DNA of 64,000 nt from Gracilaria domingensis. Taxonomy: Eukaryota > Rhodophyta > Florideophyceae > Gracilariales > Gracilariaceae. Made by a program: the position numbers and the translations under genes. The notes under the pieces are model-generated. The model did not search any database, was not told the DNA's origin, and saw nothing but the letters and a program-made list of their open reading frames with translations. Numbering within the stretch: the first letter of the stretch is position 1; each line of letters starts with the position of its first letter. Positions 1-10,662 of this stretch are shown here, piece after piece. Where the stretch lies: NCBI GenBank assembly GCA_022539475.1, contig VCMS01000049.1:248001-312000 (forward strand), written 5' to 3'.

Positions 1-2745
1 CGAAGCGATCTGGCACGACGTATGCTGATGACACATGCTGGGTACAAAGAGAAAGATGTGCTTGACAAGAAAAACAACGCCGCGCTTGAAGCTATACTTG
101 ACATGTGCCAGGGGCTTCCTCTTGCCCTTGGAATCGCGGGTGCTTCAGTGCGAGAAAACGGTTTTGTGAGAGGTGTAGAAGAGAAGCAGAGCGCTTGGTC
201 GGATTTCTATGATGACATATTGTCGAAACGAAAAGATTTCTTCGATTTGCTTGATGTGTCTAGTAGGAAGGACAAACTTCCGAAGATTGTGGATATATCT
301 CTGGAGGTGCTAGAGACCCGCAAAGATGGTAGGGACTATCAACAACATTTCAGGGCTTTGTGCGTTATGAGAAAACAACAAACGGTATCGGTTCATATGC
401 TTCACAAGTTGTGGGACATGGAGAACATTATAGAAGCTGAAGAAGTTGTTGAAAGCTTTAGCACCGTGTCAATTGTGCAAACTGGGAGAGAGGATGGTGG
501 TATTTGGATACAGCTTCATGATTTGATCTTGGACATCGCAACTCGTAGAGCATCTCAAGAGCATGAGAGTCAGCAGTTCTTCCGAACGCTGGTGCACAAC
601 TACGTCCCAAAGAATGAAAGGAATGGTATCGGAGAGCAAGGAGAACGAATTGGGTCCGGGAAAAGACGTGATGTGCCTATTCTGAAAAGGTTTTACTTCA
701 AGAGGTTGTGCTGCATGGCTAGTAGTAGTGGAGAAGCTGCAGAGTCTGAGACCATGACCGAGAGGGTGAGCTCCCGAAATAGTTTGCTTCGAGCGTGGTG
801 GGACTCTGAAGATGACGGTTACCTATATGACAATCTTTGCCGTGGATTTGCTCGTGCTGGATACGCTGATGAACTGCTATGGCTACTTTCAAAACCACAG
901 TGGATTGTGAAGCGGCTTCAAACTGGTGGAATCTATGGCGTGGAGGAAGACATAAAGCACGGCACGTCTGAGGTGCTTTGCAAATATTCGGATACCCCAA
1001 ACTTGGTGAAGCATCTGGAACTGGTCGGCAAAGCGGCGCGTATGAGCTGCACTATTGTGAAAGACAACCCTTCAGAAGCGTGGTTTCAGTTACATGGACG
1101 TTTGGTGCGATATGCAAAGCAGTGTAACACAACGCAACGATTCATCGACGAAATCGAGCGTTGCGCTCCGCGACCATGGGCGAGAGGATCTGAAGGATTT
1201 TTACAACCTGCAACTATGGCAGGAATAGATTTGATCGATTCTGAGGATGCAGTACTGTGTGTATCTGAAGACGATGGCCATGTGCTTTTCGTCTGGGGAG
1301 GAGGAGGTAAAGGAGGAGCAGGCGGTGTCGCGCGATACAATCCCACACCTGGCACTCGCGATACGAGGGAACTCAGAATCGAAGAAGAAAAGGACAGTGG
1401 TGCTGCCATAGCCGCACAGTGTGCGGCTTTCTCGCGAGATATGAAGAAAGTGGCAACGGGTCATAAAAAGAGCGGAAGGATTGTGATTTGGGACCGGGAG
1501 ACAGGGAGCATGATAAGAATTCTACAAGGCCACACAGGTTTTGTGAATTCGGTGGATTTCAACTCCGATGGGAGTCTACTGGTGTCCGGTTCAGAAGACC
1601 TCACCGTGCGCCTGTGGGACGCACTGAGCGGAGAAGCTTTAGGCCAGCCTATGGTAGGTCACACCGGTTGCGTGGAGTGTGTGGCATTCAGTGCGGATGG
1701 TAGTCTGGTGGCGTCCGGGTCAAGAGATGGTACCGTTCGATTATTTAACGCTCTGAGCGGAGAGGCTGTAGGGCAGCCGCTCATCGGCCATGCAAGAACC
1801 GTGTTCTGTGTGGCGTTCAGTGGAGTTCGATTGGCATTCGGATCAAGCGATGGCGAGGTGCGGTTTTGGGACGCACGTAGAGGGGAGGCGGTGGGACACC
1901 CTCTGGTTGGACATGACGGCCCAGTGTGGAGTGTGGCGTTCAATAGGGATGGGAGTCGAGTGGTAACCGGGTCGGTGGATGGCTCCGTGCGCTTGTGGGA
2001 CGCATATAGTGGCGAAGCGATTGGGCAGCCTCTACTCGGTCACAAGGACTTAGTGATGTGTGTGGCGTTTAGTTCAGAAGGGAGTCGACTGGTGTCCGGG
2101 GGGCTGGATGGCACTGTGCGATTGTGGCACGCGAATGGCAGGGAAACAGTGGGACCTCCTCTGGTCGATTACAGGGAGAGAGTAACTTGTGTAGCGTTCA
2201 GTTCAGATGGGAGCCGCATGGCGTCCGGGTCGTACGGCGGCGCGATTCGACTGTGGGACACGAATAGCGGAGAAATGGTGGAACAGCCTCTGTTGGGCCA
2301 CAAGGACGTTGTGTGGTGTTTGGCGTTCAGTTCGGACGGGAGTCGACTGGTGTCGGGTTCGGGCGACCGCACCGTTCGATTGTGGGACGCGCTGACGGGG
2401 CGAGGTGTGGGCGACGCGCTTCCTCACGACGGCCTTGTGGTCCGTGTCGGGGTGGATACGGCGTGTTCACTGGTCGTATCGTTCGAGTACGGAACCGATT
2501 GGGGCAGGTTGTGGGATGTGCGGCTGGGGGCGTGCTTGCGCTTCCTGGACTGGCTTTGGCAGCCGATCATCGATGAGCTGGACCTCACATGGTCAACTTA
2601 TTATACCGGCACCAGGAAGGTAACTGAGCGGCACGGAGATGACGCCGAGGTGTTGGGCACGTGCGACGGGCAGATACAGCGAGTGGGCGACCGCTGGTGC
2701 ACGCGCGCCAGTTGCTTCTCTGAGTTCTGTGAGATTATTCGATAG
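1..2745 (+). CDS. NB-ARC (NLR-type) WD40-repeat protein, 5' partial
   Basis: The frame is open from base 1, so the gene starts outside the window and the P-loop part of the nucleotide-binding domain is not seen. Residue numbers count from the ATG at 22. The visible N-terminus has the NB-ARC motif GLPLAL (about residues 36-41) and a winged-helix segment with LHDLILDIA, the place of the MHD motif. Next comes a helical linker (about 283-365) ending in LHGRLVRYA, as in other NB-ARC/WD40 proteins. From about residue 470 to the end lie eight or nine WD40 blades of about 43 residues, with repeated GH...VAFSSDGS...SGS.DGTVRLWDA signatures. Blade 3 is two residues short. By family this is a cytosolic signal-transducing ATPase of the STAND/NLR class: the WD40 propeller senses a ligand and the NB-ARC domain oligomerises. 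The N-terminal effector domain is unknown. No intron is visible. Confidence 0.9.
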   Translation, partial: RSDLARRMLMTHAGYKEKDVLDKKNNAALEAILDMCQGLPLALGIAGASVRENGFVRGVEEKQSAWSDFYDDILSKRKDFFDLLDVSSRKDKLPKIVDISLEVLETRKDGRDYQQHFRALCVMRKQQTVSVHMLHKLWDMENIIEAEEVVESFSTVSIVQTGREDGGIWIQLHDLILDIATRRASQEHESQQFFRTLVHNYVPKNERNGIGEQGERIGSGKRRDVPILKRFYFKRLCCMASSSGEAAESETMTERVSSRNSLLRAWWDSEDDGYLYDNLCRGFARAGYADELLWLLSKPQWIVKRLQTGGIYGVEEDIKHGTSEVLCKYSDTPNLVKHLELVGKAARMSCTIVKDNPSEAWFQLHGRLVRYAKQCNTTQRFIDEIERCAPRPWARGSEGFLQPATMAGIDLIDSEDAVLCVSEDDGHVLFVWGGGGKGGAGGVARYNPTPGTRDTRELRIEEEKDSGAAIAAQCAAFSRDMKKVATGHKKSGRIVIWDRETGSMIRILQGHTGFVNSVDFNSDGSLLVSGSEDLTVRLWDALSGEALGQPMVGHTGCVECVAFSADGSLVASGSRDGTVRLFNALSGEAVGQPLIGHARTVFCVAFSGVRLAFGSSDGEVRFWDARRGEAVGHPLVGHDGPVWSVAFNRDGSRVVTGSVDGSVRLWDAYSGEAIGQPLLGHKDLVMCVAFSSEGSRLVSGGLDGTVRLWHANGRETVGPPLVDYRERVTCVAFSSDGSRMASGSYGGAIRLWDTNSGEMVEQPLLGHKDVVWCLAFSSDGSRLVSGSGDRTVRLWDALTGRGVGDALPHDGLVVRVGVDTACSLVVSFEYGTDWGRLWDVRLGACLRFLDWLWQPIIDELDLTWSTYYTGTRKVTERHGDDAEVLGTCDGQIQRVGDRWCTRASCFSEFCEIIR

Positions 2746-2993
2746 TTTGGTGGCACTCATCTGGCGTTCTTATTGGCTGTCACCGAATGCTTGTGTGCCA
2801 TTTAGCCAATGATTGAAATTAACAGAATCAGCATATTGATCAAAACTTAATGCTATATAACTCGTCTTCGCAAATTAATTAGCTACCCTTGTGCTTATGT
2901 CTACCCTGATAGCACAAGAACTTTTAGGTTCGAAAGGCGCTAAGTCGATTGCCATCGTGCAAGAGGACACAATCCACTTTATCCTTCGAATAA

Positions 2994-5741
2994 TCACACT
3001 ATTCTGTTACCCCTTTTCATAGCAAAACTGGTATATCCGTGACTGCTGCAAGTGTGCTTCCCCAACCATTGCACGTGAAGAAGATTTGATTCCTCACGAA
3101 CAGAGGCTGTCAATCCATTCAAATTACAAACTGCTCTATTGCACAAGTCACAAGTCGAGAATATCCCCTCCACTGCAAACAGCTCAATTTCTTTCCCATT
3201 TTCGTGAGTCATTATTCTCGGATTTAGCCCCGACCCATACGCCTTTGCACTCACCTTCGGTTGTATACCAACAGCCATTTCCACTAAGCCGGTTGATTCT
3301 GAGTTAACAAGTTTGTCATGATCTGTCTCCTTCAGAATCGCCAGCTCGGTGTTCGAAGCTACAACGCTGGTTTTGAGTACAGTTATTTGGTGTGACTCCC
3401 TAAACGTAACTCTCACTTTGCCTGCATATGCCCTGTCGATCCATACAAGCGTATACCCTTCATACTGACTTCTCATAATTTGGATAAGTTCATTCTCGAT
3501 GTCTTTGTCAGGTTCACCGGATATGAAGCAACAGTTTTTCAGGTCCTTCGCTTCAAAGTTGTCCAATCTTCTGCCTCGGGTGTAGTACAATAACTCATCC
3601 TCGTTCCTGTCTCTGCATTTCATAGGCTTGTACGTACAACATGTCTTCAATATCCTCACCATTTCTTTGAATCTTACAACATTGCCATTACAAGCTGAAT
3701 GTAATACATCTACCTCATTTGTTGACAACAACAATTTCATTTCATCTATACAAACCGTATACACCTGTTCACATATGCCGGAGTTGTAACAAGTACCACT
3801 TCTTTCTAGTTTTAAATCCTCTTCCACTGAGCGACGTACAACCGCTGGTCGCAAACAAGCGTCTCCAACTGCCATTCTACCTTGATGCGCGCAAAATACT
3901 CGATCCGTGAACGGTACATAACTCATGAGAGCTTGATGAGCTCTCGGCAAAGTGATGACAACCTTCTCCGTGCTCATCCTCAGTGCTTTGAGCATAGACG
4001 AAGTGGCGGAAAAATGATGTGTCGAATACTCTCGGGAGCTGTACTTCTCCCGTATTACCATAGAAACGAGTTGATTATTCCTTCGAAATGTCGTATTCTC
4101 CAAGGATGAGGACATTCCGAACAGTGTTATCTCTTCATATCCTTCAACTCGATCTTTCTTAAACTCCAAGAGGTCGCTGAGGGGAAGCTCTTCAACTAGT
4201 GACCGATCAATGATATCATCCAGAACCCATTTCTCGTTTTTGTTCTCCCTCTTCCAATATATGGCTCCCCGCAAAAAACCACGGGGCTCCGCCGCAGGTA
4301 ACGCCCTGAGCAGGACAACAGCGTCCATGCCACAGACGGGGTCACTGGAATGGTCCCATGTCATTTCCGAGTAAGGAACACTGCGAATGACGAACCTCCT
4401 GGCCCAGTTCACGAACAGTTCAAACTCCTCTGCCCATTCATAGTCTCTGTGATCAAGGAACTCTCGTCTCCAAAGGCTAATGAAACGAGTGGTGATATTC
4501 ATTGTGTCATCTACATTTAGCTTGTTTCCTATGAACCAACCATATCTCATCATATTGCATTTCATATTGTCGTAGTTTTCCGAGTGTTCAAGCATACCAT
4601 CGCAATGAATAGAGATGTCCAGTCCAGGTTTTACATAGATACCTTCAGCATGTAAGGCAGTAACCATTTCGACCCATAGCCACGGCCTAGTGCGTGCAAG
4701 TCGAAGGCTACAGTCACCTTCACCAACAAACACTGTCTTCAAACATGCATAAGGCAGAAGACCAAACTCATGCCATTTGCGATCCTCCGGAAATTTGGTG
4801 CGATGAAGATTTTGGTCGATCCAAACGCGTACCTCTGTATCCTCCTCACCGAAGAAGACGAGGACAGATCTCACTGTTGCCCAAATAGATTCTGCCTGCC
4901 TTCTTGAAATGGTACCCTGATCGTAGTATGCAGAAGTGTGCTTATAAGAAACTGCAACATGAAAAATATGATTCTCCGCTACATAGTTCGTTGGCACTGG
5001 CGCGTGATAGTTGCGCTTGCCCATGGTAATAAGCTTTTCCACAACATCCCGCTTCTGTCGCCATACGAGGCGTTCACTAAGTCCATGGGCTAAATCGCGG
5101 TGACGTCCTTTGGATGCCATGATGAGACGTAAATAGCTTTCTCGTTGACGGCCATCGACAGAGGTGCTCTCACAAGCATTATGGACCAGGTGCTGTAGAT
5201 TCCACTCGATTCCCGATAACTGAAAATGTTTAGGCCATGAACGATGGTCGAAGTCTTCGATTATCTCAAGTAGCAGAGCTGCTTGGACGTGCTCTTCGAC
5301 TGCAATCGGGATCTGTAATACACGGCCGTAGACTTGCACAAGATGCCGCCTTTCGTTGTCAGAAGCTGCTCTGAACAAGAAGTGTCCGATATTGAACATT
5401 TTGAAGGCGATGGAAGGCAAGTGGGGAAATAGTTGTTTAGGCTCGTTTAGTAGACTGATGGCGGTGGGTCGGTGCAAGTTTTGGGACGGAAAGCTTAAGT
5501 CTAGCTCAATAGACATAGAAACTAAGTCTGATTGGTCCACTGTCGATTCCTGACAGTAATATTTGGTTCTACTCCTGCCAAGCGTCTTATGTCTAGTGAG
5601 ATAGACATAAGAAGACCCAATAATATTGCATGAAAAGGTTTCATAGAGTGGTTTTAGGGCGACTGAAAAGGACATTTGTACGCGAATGCCACGAAAAGGT
5701 AAATTATTGGCTAATATGGCTGTTGATTGAATAACTGCCAA
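2994..5741 (-). CDS. Large protein of unknown function with a possible HET/TIR-like segment
   Basis: A single 915-codon frame with no obvious intron, tail to tail with the NLR gene. I do not recognise the family as a whole. Residues about 258-362 resemble, in order, the landmarks of HET or TIR-like domains: HVAVSYKH, VRVWIDQ, a KWHEFGLLPYACLKTVFV stretch, then RPWLWVEM. HET domains have V-S-Y near the start, a W-(I/V)-D-Q core and a final R-x-W-x-x-x-E. The rest is mixed alpha/beta with no clear membrane segment. The C-terminus (about 870-905) has paired cysteines (CDLC and HTCSSH) that could bind a metal. If the HET/TIR reading is right, this is an immune or self/non-self effector beside its likely sensor. 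That is inference from motifs and position. A second start at Met23 is possible. Confidence 0.75.
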   Translation of the reverse strand: MAVIQSTAILANNLPFRGIRVQMSFSVALKPLYETFSCNIIGSSYVYLTRHKTLGRSRTKYYCQESTVDQSDLVSMSIELDLSFPSQNLHRPTAISLLNEPKQLFPHLPSIAFKMFNIGHFLFRAASDNERRHLVQVYGRVLQIPIAVEEHVQAALLLEIIEDFDHRSWPKHFQLSGIEWNLQHLVHNACESTSVDGRQRESYLRLIMASKGRHRDLAHGLSERLVWRQKRDVVEKLITMGKRNYHAPVPTNYVAENHIFHVAVSYKHTSAYYDQGTISRRQAESIWATVRSVLVFFGEEDTEVRVWIDQNLHRTKFPEDRKWHEFGLLPYACLKTVFVGEGDCSLRLARTRPWLWVEMVTALHAEGIYVKPGLDISIHCDGMLEHSENYDNMKCNMMRYGWFIGNKLNVDDTMNITTRFISLWRREFLDHRDYEWAEEFELFVNWARRFVIRSVPYSEMTWDHSSDPVCGMDAVVLLRALPAAEPRGFLRGAIYWKRENKNEKWVLDDIIDRSLVEELPLSDLLEFKKDRVEGYEEITLFGMSSSLENTTFRRNNQLVSMVIREKYSSREYSTHHFSATSSMLKALRMSTEKVVITLPRAHQALMSYVPFTDRVFCAHQGRMAVGDACLRPAVVRRSVEEDLKLERSGTCYNSGICEQVYTVCIDEMKLLLSTNEVDVLHSACNGNVVRFKEMVRILKTCCTYKPMKCRDRNEDELLYYTRGRRLDNFEAKDLKNCCFISGEPDKDIENELIQIMRSQYEGYTLVWIDRAYAGKVRVTFRESHQITVLKTSVVASNTELAILKETDHDKLVNSESTGLVEMAVGIQPKVSAKAYGSGLNPRIMTHENGKEIELFAVEGIFSTCDLCNRAVCNLNGLTASVREESNLLHVQWLGKHTCSSHGYTSFAMKRGNRIV

Positions 5742-6436
5742 TGGTTTCGCGTTGCTTAAGTCTTTTGAGATAGAGTTAAGAAAAAAGAATTTTGTCCCAA
5801 GAGGGTTAACAGCAATGCATCAAAGCCGGAATACTGCCACGTCGGACAAAGTACCAGTCCCAATCATCGCCACGCACGTGGAGTGCGTGGACACGAAAGC
5901 CACTACGAACCACACTCAACTTCGTCATCGACTCTCTCTAGCTTGCACACGTTTACAAGTACCGTCGTACTCGCATGTTTCGACATGCTTTGCAATTGCT
6001 CTGCTCAGAGCTGGCAACACCTGGTTATATCGCCGTGCACTCCGCAATGAACTGACGACCAACGCAATGATAATACACGCCTCATTGCCAGCTGACGCCC
6101 AAGCGATCGGAGCACACAAAACAGTCTAAGGGTGAGGACTGAAACGGACGGTATCATAGTGACATCGACCCAGCATTGGTGCTGACCCGGTTACTCGCCT
6201 TCTTTCAGTAGTCTAGCCCCAACGGTACAATGTTGACCACAGCTCCATACTTCACCGGGGAGAGAGAGAGAGAGAGAGAGAAGTGCACAGCTTTATGGAA
6301 GATTTTGACAGAGATTATATCTATTCAGTCAGTTTGTCTACATGTATGAAACTTTTCCATCAACTATTTAGATGCGATGAACCACAAGTATATTTTGTAG
6401 GCCAAAGCAAGCCCTCTGAAGTTAACCCTTCACTGT
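5742..6436. other. Intergenic region without a supported gene
   Basis: This holds the upstream region of the 915-residue gene and the 3' flank of the secreted-protein gene. A 125-codon plus-strand frame at 5752-6129 has no recognisable domain and is probably chance. The only clear structure is the AG microsatellite at about 6260. Confidence 0.5.
6260..6281. repeat. AG dinucleotide microsatellite
   Basis: An uninterrupted GA/AG tract of about ten and a half units follows a GGGG run. Confidence 0.95.
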
Positions 6437-7033
6437 TTAGGCGCGTTCAAGGAGGATTCTGGTATGGAGCGCACCGCGCAAGATCTTCACCTCAGCGACG
6501 TTCGTGGACGAGCAATCTGTCTGCGTGCCCGGACGGATGCGCGTGGAAAGAGTGTGACCAGAGATAACAACGCCATCCGACTTCCTTCGCAGCGATACCC
6601 TCAGCTGCGCCGTTCCGTGGTTGGTATTGTCAGAGTTGTGCCATCCAGCGTGGGAAGTGATAGACGTTGAACTATCCCACAAGCCATCCTGGTGAGCCCT
6701 CTCGAAGTCGATCACGGCCACTTCACTTCCACCATTGCCGCTGTTATCTCCACCAAACTCCACGTACGTTGTGGGGGTGTTGCAGGAATATCCGACGTTG
6801 GCTCCCAAGAATCTGGTGCTGGTGTCCAAATCACGCTGATTGGGAGACCATATGTACTCGATGGTCATTTCGAGGTTGCCGAGCTGGTCGTTCGCGATAA
6901 TGAACGCGTTTTGCGGCAAGGAGCACGAAAAACCATTGTCACATTGCAGCAGGTTCTGGCACACATTGCTCACGTGCTCAGCGAGGGCCGGCACGAGCAT
7001 GGCGAGAAAGAAAAGAGCGTAGAAGAACTTCAT
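6437..7033 (-). CDS. Secreted protein A, member of a local paralog pair
   Basis: 198 residues. I chose the ATG at 7031-7033 because it starts a textbook signal peptide (MKFFYALFFLAMLVPALA, cleavage likely after ALA). The frame runs further upstream, but that part is not signal-like. The mature part has the block FIIAN, then an aromatic-rich strand, QRDLDTSTRFL, NVGYSC, a Gly/Asp-rich GGDNSGNGGSEV loop and SSTSITSHAGWH. The same blocks occur in the same order in the gene at 8978-9646, so the two are paralogs. The pattern suggests a compact disulfide-bonded beta-sandwich, perhaps with a calcium-binding acidic loop, in the cell wall or medium. I do not recognise the family name. The two genes point away from each other across 1.9 kb. 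Confidence 0.85.
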   Translation of the reverse strand: MKFFYALFFLAMLVPALAEHVSNVCQNLLQCDNGFSCSLPQNAFIIANDQLGNLEMTIEYIWSPNQRDLDTSTRFLGANVGYSCNTPTTYVEFGGDNSGNGGSEVAVIDFERAHQDGLWDSSTSITSHAGWHNSDNTNHGTAQLRVSLRRKSDGVVISGHTLSTRIRPGTQTDCSSTNVAEVKILRGALHTRILLERA

Positions 7034-8977
7034 GTTGATGAGTTTGAATGTAGAATATTGGCGTTGCTGTTTGCAGTGCACACAAAGGTGGGTTGGTGTT
7101 ATCACTGGATGGGAGAGATCGATGTAGGTTTCATTCTTTAAGTAGCAAATACGGACGGAAGCCATTGATGCTTCAACCGTGCATCTTAGCACAGTGTCAC
7201 TCCTGAAGGTGGGGCATCTCTACCGGGCTTTGAATGAAACAAGCAGGTCATGTGATCGTACGCAGTGTACACCATCTATACGACACAAAGATGCACCACA
7301 ATTCTTGCGGACCGAAAGAGAGGGAATACAGTTATGAAATAGACTGTGAAATAGACTGGCCATTGTGGTATTTTATACTATTGAAAGTTCTACACACGAG
7401 CCGGAGTCGAGTGACAGAGACTCATGGAGAGAGAATGATGTAAACAAGGAGTCTAGAATATTCTCCAGTTTTGGCGATGTCGCAAGGACTCATACTTGGA
7501 GCTATCAAGACCGCGGTGTCGATCGCAGCTTATCCAATTGAACACCTCTAGCTTGATCCCTTTAGTTCAAGAACATAACCCACAGAACATCCAGTAAAGC
7601 CTTAGTGATGCTCTCTAGGCATTAGCGCTCTTATCCTATGTGTCATCAAACTTTGATATAGCATTAATTGCTTTTAATTGAGGAGACGTGGACTGTTCAG
7701 AAGAATAAATTCATGCGTTTCATCTCATGATGTTCAGAAGAATAAACTCATGCGTTTCATCTCATGAATGCTCGGCAGTTGTTGCACCATTTTTAAATGC
7801 AATTTGGTTGAACTTCCGTGGCGCTAATCGTGGGGATGTGAAGAAGAGGTGAGATGAAGGCAATTACAGATCACCATGCTCACAAGCATCATCATGCTGC
7901 ACATTTTCACATATTTCTCAGAACGCCTCTTCGTCTCTTGAGCCGAAATAGGCCATGAAACGCGTGAGTTCAAGAACTGCAGTAGAAGGCTCAAAATTTT
8001 TCCCAAAAGGCATACCTTCGTACAGGACCATAATATGGTCCCATCGTACCGTTTGATGCAGAAAGGGTGTATCTCTTGGATTACATCATTGCTGGACTGC
8101 TTTCAAGAGGGTACGAGTGATAACGAACTGTTCATCTTTTTCAAAAGGTTTGTGTTGCTGTATTACTACCGGCGTGCTTTGAAAACCAATTCCAACAAAG
8201 CAAGTAGCAATCAGAAGTTTATTGATGAACTGCCGTCGAGTTGAAAATTCGTTGCGAGCACTTCTCATACGTCTCGTGCGGTATTTTGTCGATGCATGGA
8301 AGGTACTTGCAAAGAAGATAAGCAAGATTGGAACAGTTGCGTCTGTCATAAATAGAAGCCTGAAGATGAAGCATTCGAATTGTTGCAAGGGCGCTCATCA
8401 CATAAGCACTTTTACGTGGGGATGACAAAGCGTTTTTCAGTATTATTGCATTCGGAGAGCCAATCGCTGAATCTCTTGAAGAAGCTACAATGTGTCACAC
8501 TAATGCAAGCCGAATTGCTCTAGGTCATAGATACTCCCTCTTCCCCAATCATGGTAGTTTGAAAACTTAAAGATCAGATTCAAAAAGCGAACAGTGGAGA
8601 ACTTGAGGGCGTCTGCAAGTCCAACGCATCCATGCGTGCTATTCTAAGAGAGTGGGAGAGCTGCAAGCAGCTTGTGCTTTGCATTGTTCGAATAAAGCTG
8701 TACGTACCAGCCAAGCAGTATCATGCATTCCTTCCTTCATAGCTAAATATTCCTCGCTGAGACACGAGCTGCATTGCACACATGACATTGTTGATATGCA
8801 GTGAACAAATCTCTGTCATCTTTGGTATTGGCTGGTTACCAACAACCGCACTCTACGTTTCATCTTCCGGAACCAAAGGAGCCATAAAAACGATCGATTA
8901 CTCCCTCTCTCCTCACCATCATCACATGGAATTCAAACCATTCTTCATTCATCAAACAACTTAAGCATCCAACCAAA
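7034..8977. other. Intergenic region between the divergent secreted-protein genes
   Basis: No convincing gene. Short overlapping frames at 7.8-8.4 kb lie on both strands and show no domain. This interval must contain both promoters. It also holds a 37-bp tandem duplication. A TATA-like CCATAAAAAC lies about 90 bases before the ATG of the right-hand gene. Confidence 0.5.
7694..7767. repeat. 37-bp tandem duplication
   Basis: Two adjacent 37-base units (7694-7730 and 7731-7767), both starting TGTTCAGAAGAATAAA and ending CATCTCATGA, differ at one base (T/C). This is a recent local duplication. Confidence 0.95.
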
Positions 8978-9646
8978 ATGAAGACTTTCTTTGTTTCCAC
9001 CGTCCTCGTGGCTCTTACCGCCTGTGCTGCGGCAGTCTGGACCGTTGATATGTGCCCCAACCGATGCAATACCAACCGTGTCCTGTCCGAACGTGAGTGC
9101 AGACACCCCGTCACCCGCGGTGTGTGCACCGTCGCCGCATGCTCTAACCCCGACAGTGGTTTTGCCTGTGGGATCCCACGGGACTCCTTCATTATTGCTA
9201 ACACTCATATGCCGCTCGTCGAATTGGTTGTTGAATACTCATGGGGTGCGAGCCAATCTGATCTTGACACCAGCACGCGCTTCTTGAACGGAAACGTCGG
9301 ATGGAGCTGTGAACCTGAAAACAACTATCTTAACTTTGCTGGTGATGACACAAGCTATGGCGGCAGCGAGACCGTTGTCGTGGACGTTGCACAGGCTCTT
9401 GCCGACGGTGACTGGTCTGGATCCACTTCAGTCACTGCTCTGGCAGGATGGCATGGAGATGAGAATGAGGGTGACGTGACGCTGAAGACGTATCTTAGGA
9501 AGAAGTCCGATGGTGGATCTGTCCCGGGCGCCCTTCTGTCCTCGATCGTCAGCCCCGGAGCGCAAAATGGCTGCGCCGCCACTGAAGTTGGAAAGGTTGA
9601 AATCGTACAAGCTCGGCGCCATACCCGTTTCACTCTTCTGGCCTAA
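8978..9646 (+). CDS. Secreted protein B, member of a local paralog pair
   Basis: 222 residues. The ATG follows an AACCAAA leader and opens a signal peptide (MKTFFVSTVLVALTACAAA). After it comes a Cys-rich stretch (CPNRC, EC, GVC, AAC) absent from the paralog at 6437-7033. The shared domain follows: FIIAN, VVEYSWGASQSDLDTSTRFL, NVGWSC, GGSETVVVD, STSVTALAGWH and a C-terminal strand-rich part ending in TRFTLLA. The block order is the same as in the paralog, with many identical residues, so this is a duplication with divergent orientation. A secreted, disulfide-stabilised beta-sandwich with an acidic, possibly Ca-binding loop is the structural guess. The function is unknown. A stress or surface role would fit the neighbouring immune-type genes, but that is speculation. 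Confidence 0.9.
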   Translation: MKTFFVSTVLVALTACAAAVWTVDMCPNRCNTNRVLSERECRHPVTRGVCTVAACSNPDSGFACGIPRDSFIIANTHMPLVELVVEYSWGASQSDLDTSTRFLNGNVGWSCEPENNYLNFAGDDTSYGGSETVVVDVAQALADGDWSGSTSVTALAGWHGDENEGDVTLKTYLRKKSDGGSVPGALLSSIVSPGAQNGCAATEVGKVEIVQARRHTRFTLLA

Positions 9647-10662
9647 GTTGGTACGACTGCAGGCGATAGATATTCTTTACAGTCGTCGTAAGCTTGCATT
9701 TTACTAAACTAAACTTCTGTCCGTCATCTTGCCATTTAGTCTTGATTCACCTCAACTTTGTGCGATCAAGACCTTGTCGCATGAATCGAAGCACAACGGC
9801 TAACCAATGTCGAGTTCATAAGCATTATTTTTCCGCTAAGGCCATGCAGTCTCATTTTCTGGATCTGAATGAGTGTTGACCTCAAAAGAGGAAGTTTACA
9901 TATATCTACATCAGAGCTTGTGGAAGCTTCCTTTTCCATGAAAACGGTTGCTAAGCTCCTCTGCACAGCGTTTTTACTACTTGGTTTCCGTAACAGACGA
10001 GTTAGGCCTTAGAAGTAATGTGGTTTACACATGTTATGCATCAAAGGGTCTATGTTAAACGTTTGGACTAATTCGCGATGATGTTTTAATGGATTTTCCG
10101 GACGAGGAAGTAGATTTATTGGAGTATTTGGGACTGTGACGGGATCTGTGCTGGTTCTGCCCGCCATTAGAATTTTACATAGAATTAAGGGGGTAGCTTT
10201 CCTTTCTGAAGGAAGGCTTTGTAATTAATCGAATTTCCCGCGTCTCTCTGAATATATACGAAAACATTTAGAGTTTTGTTGCGGATTCATAAACATCCAT
10301 ATTTTGTGTTGGACAAGAAAATAAAATACGTTTCATAAATATAAGTTTCAGATATTTGAAGCACCCGGAAACACCAAACGCACAAAATTTCATAGTGTGC
10401 GTTTGTGTATTTGCCATTCACAAGCCTTCCTGAAACCACAAAAACGTAAACCACTCAGGCAAATAAACAGTCATTTGAAAGGTTCTTTTCAGTACGTTAT
10501 TCAAAACAGGTTCCAATCGCAGTCAACGCCTACCAGTGGTACCTTTCATCACATCGCTGCTCAAACGTATCACTGAGGAAAGAATCTACGCACAACCTCT
10601 ACCTCATTCCTCTCCCAGCATCTGTATTATGATTTCGCCTACACAAGTGCCTTCTTTTCATC

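Noticed and set aside
5752-6129. 125-codon plus-strand ORF
   Set aside because: No domain, it overlaps the likely promoter region of the 915-residue gene, and the composition is not protein-like.
6692-7141. 149-codon plus-strand ORF opposite secreted protein A
   Set aside because: Antisense shadow of the secreted-protein gene, whose signal peptide and paralogy support the minus strand.
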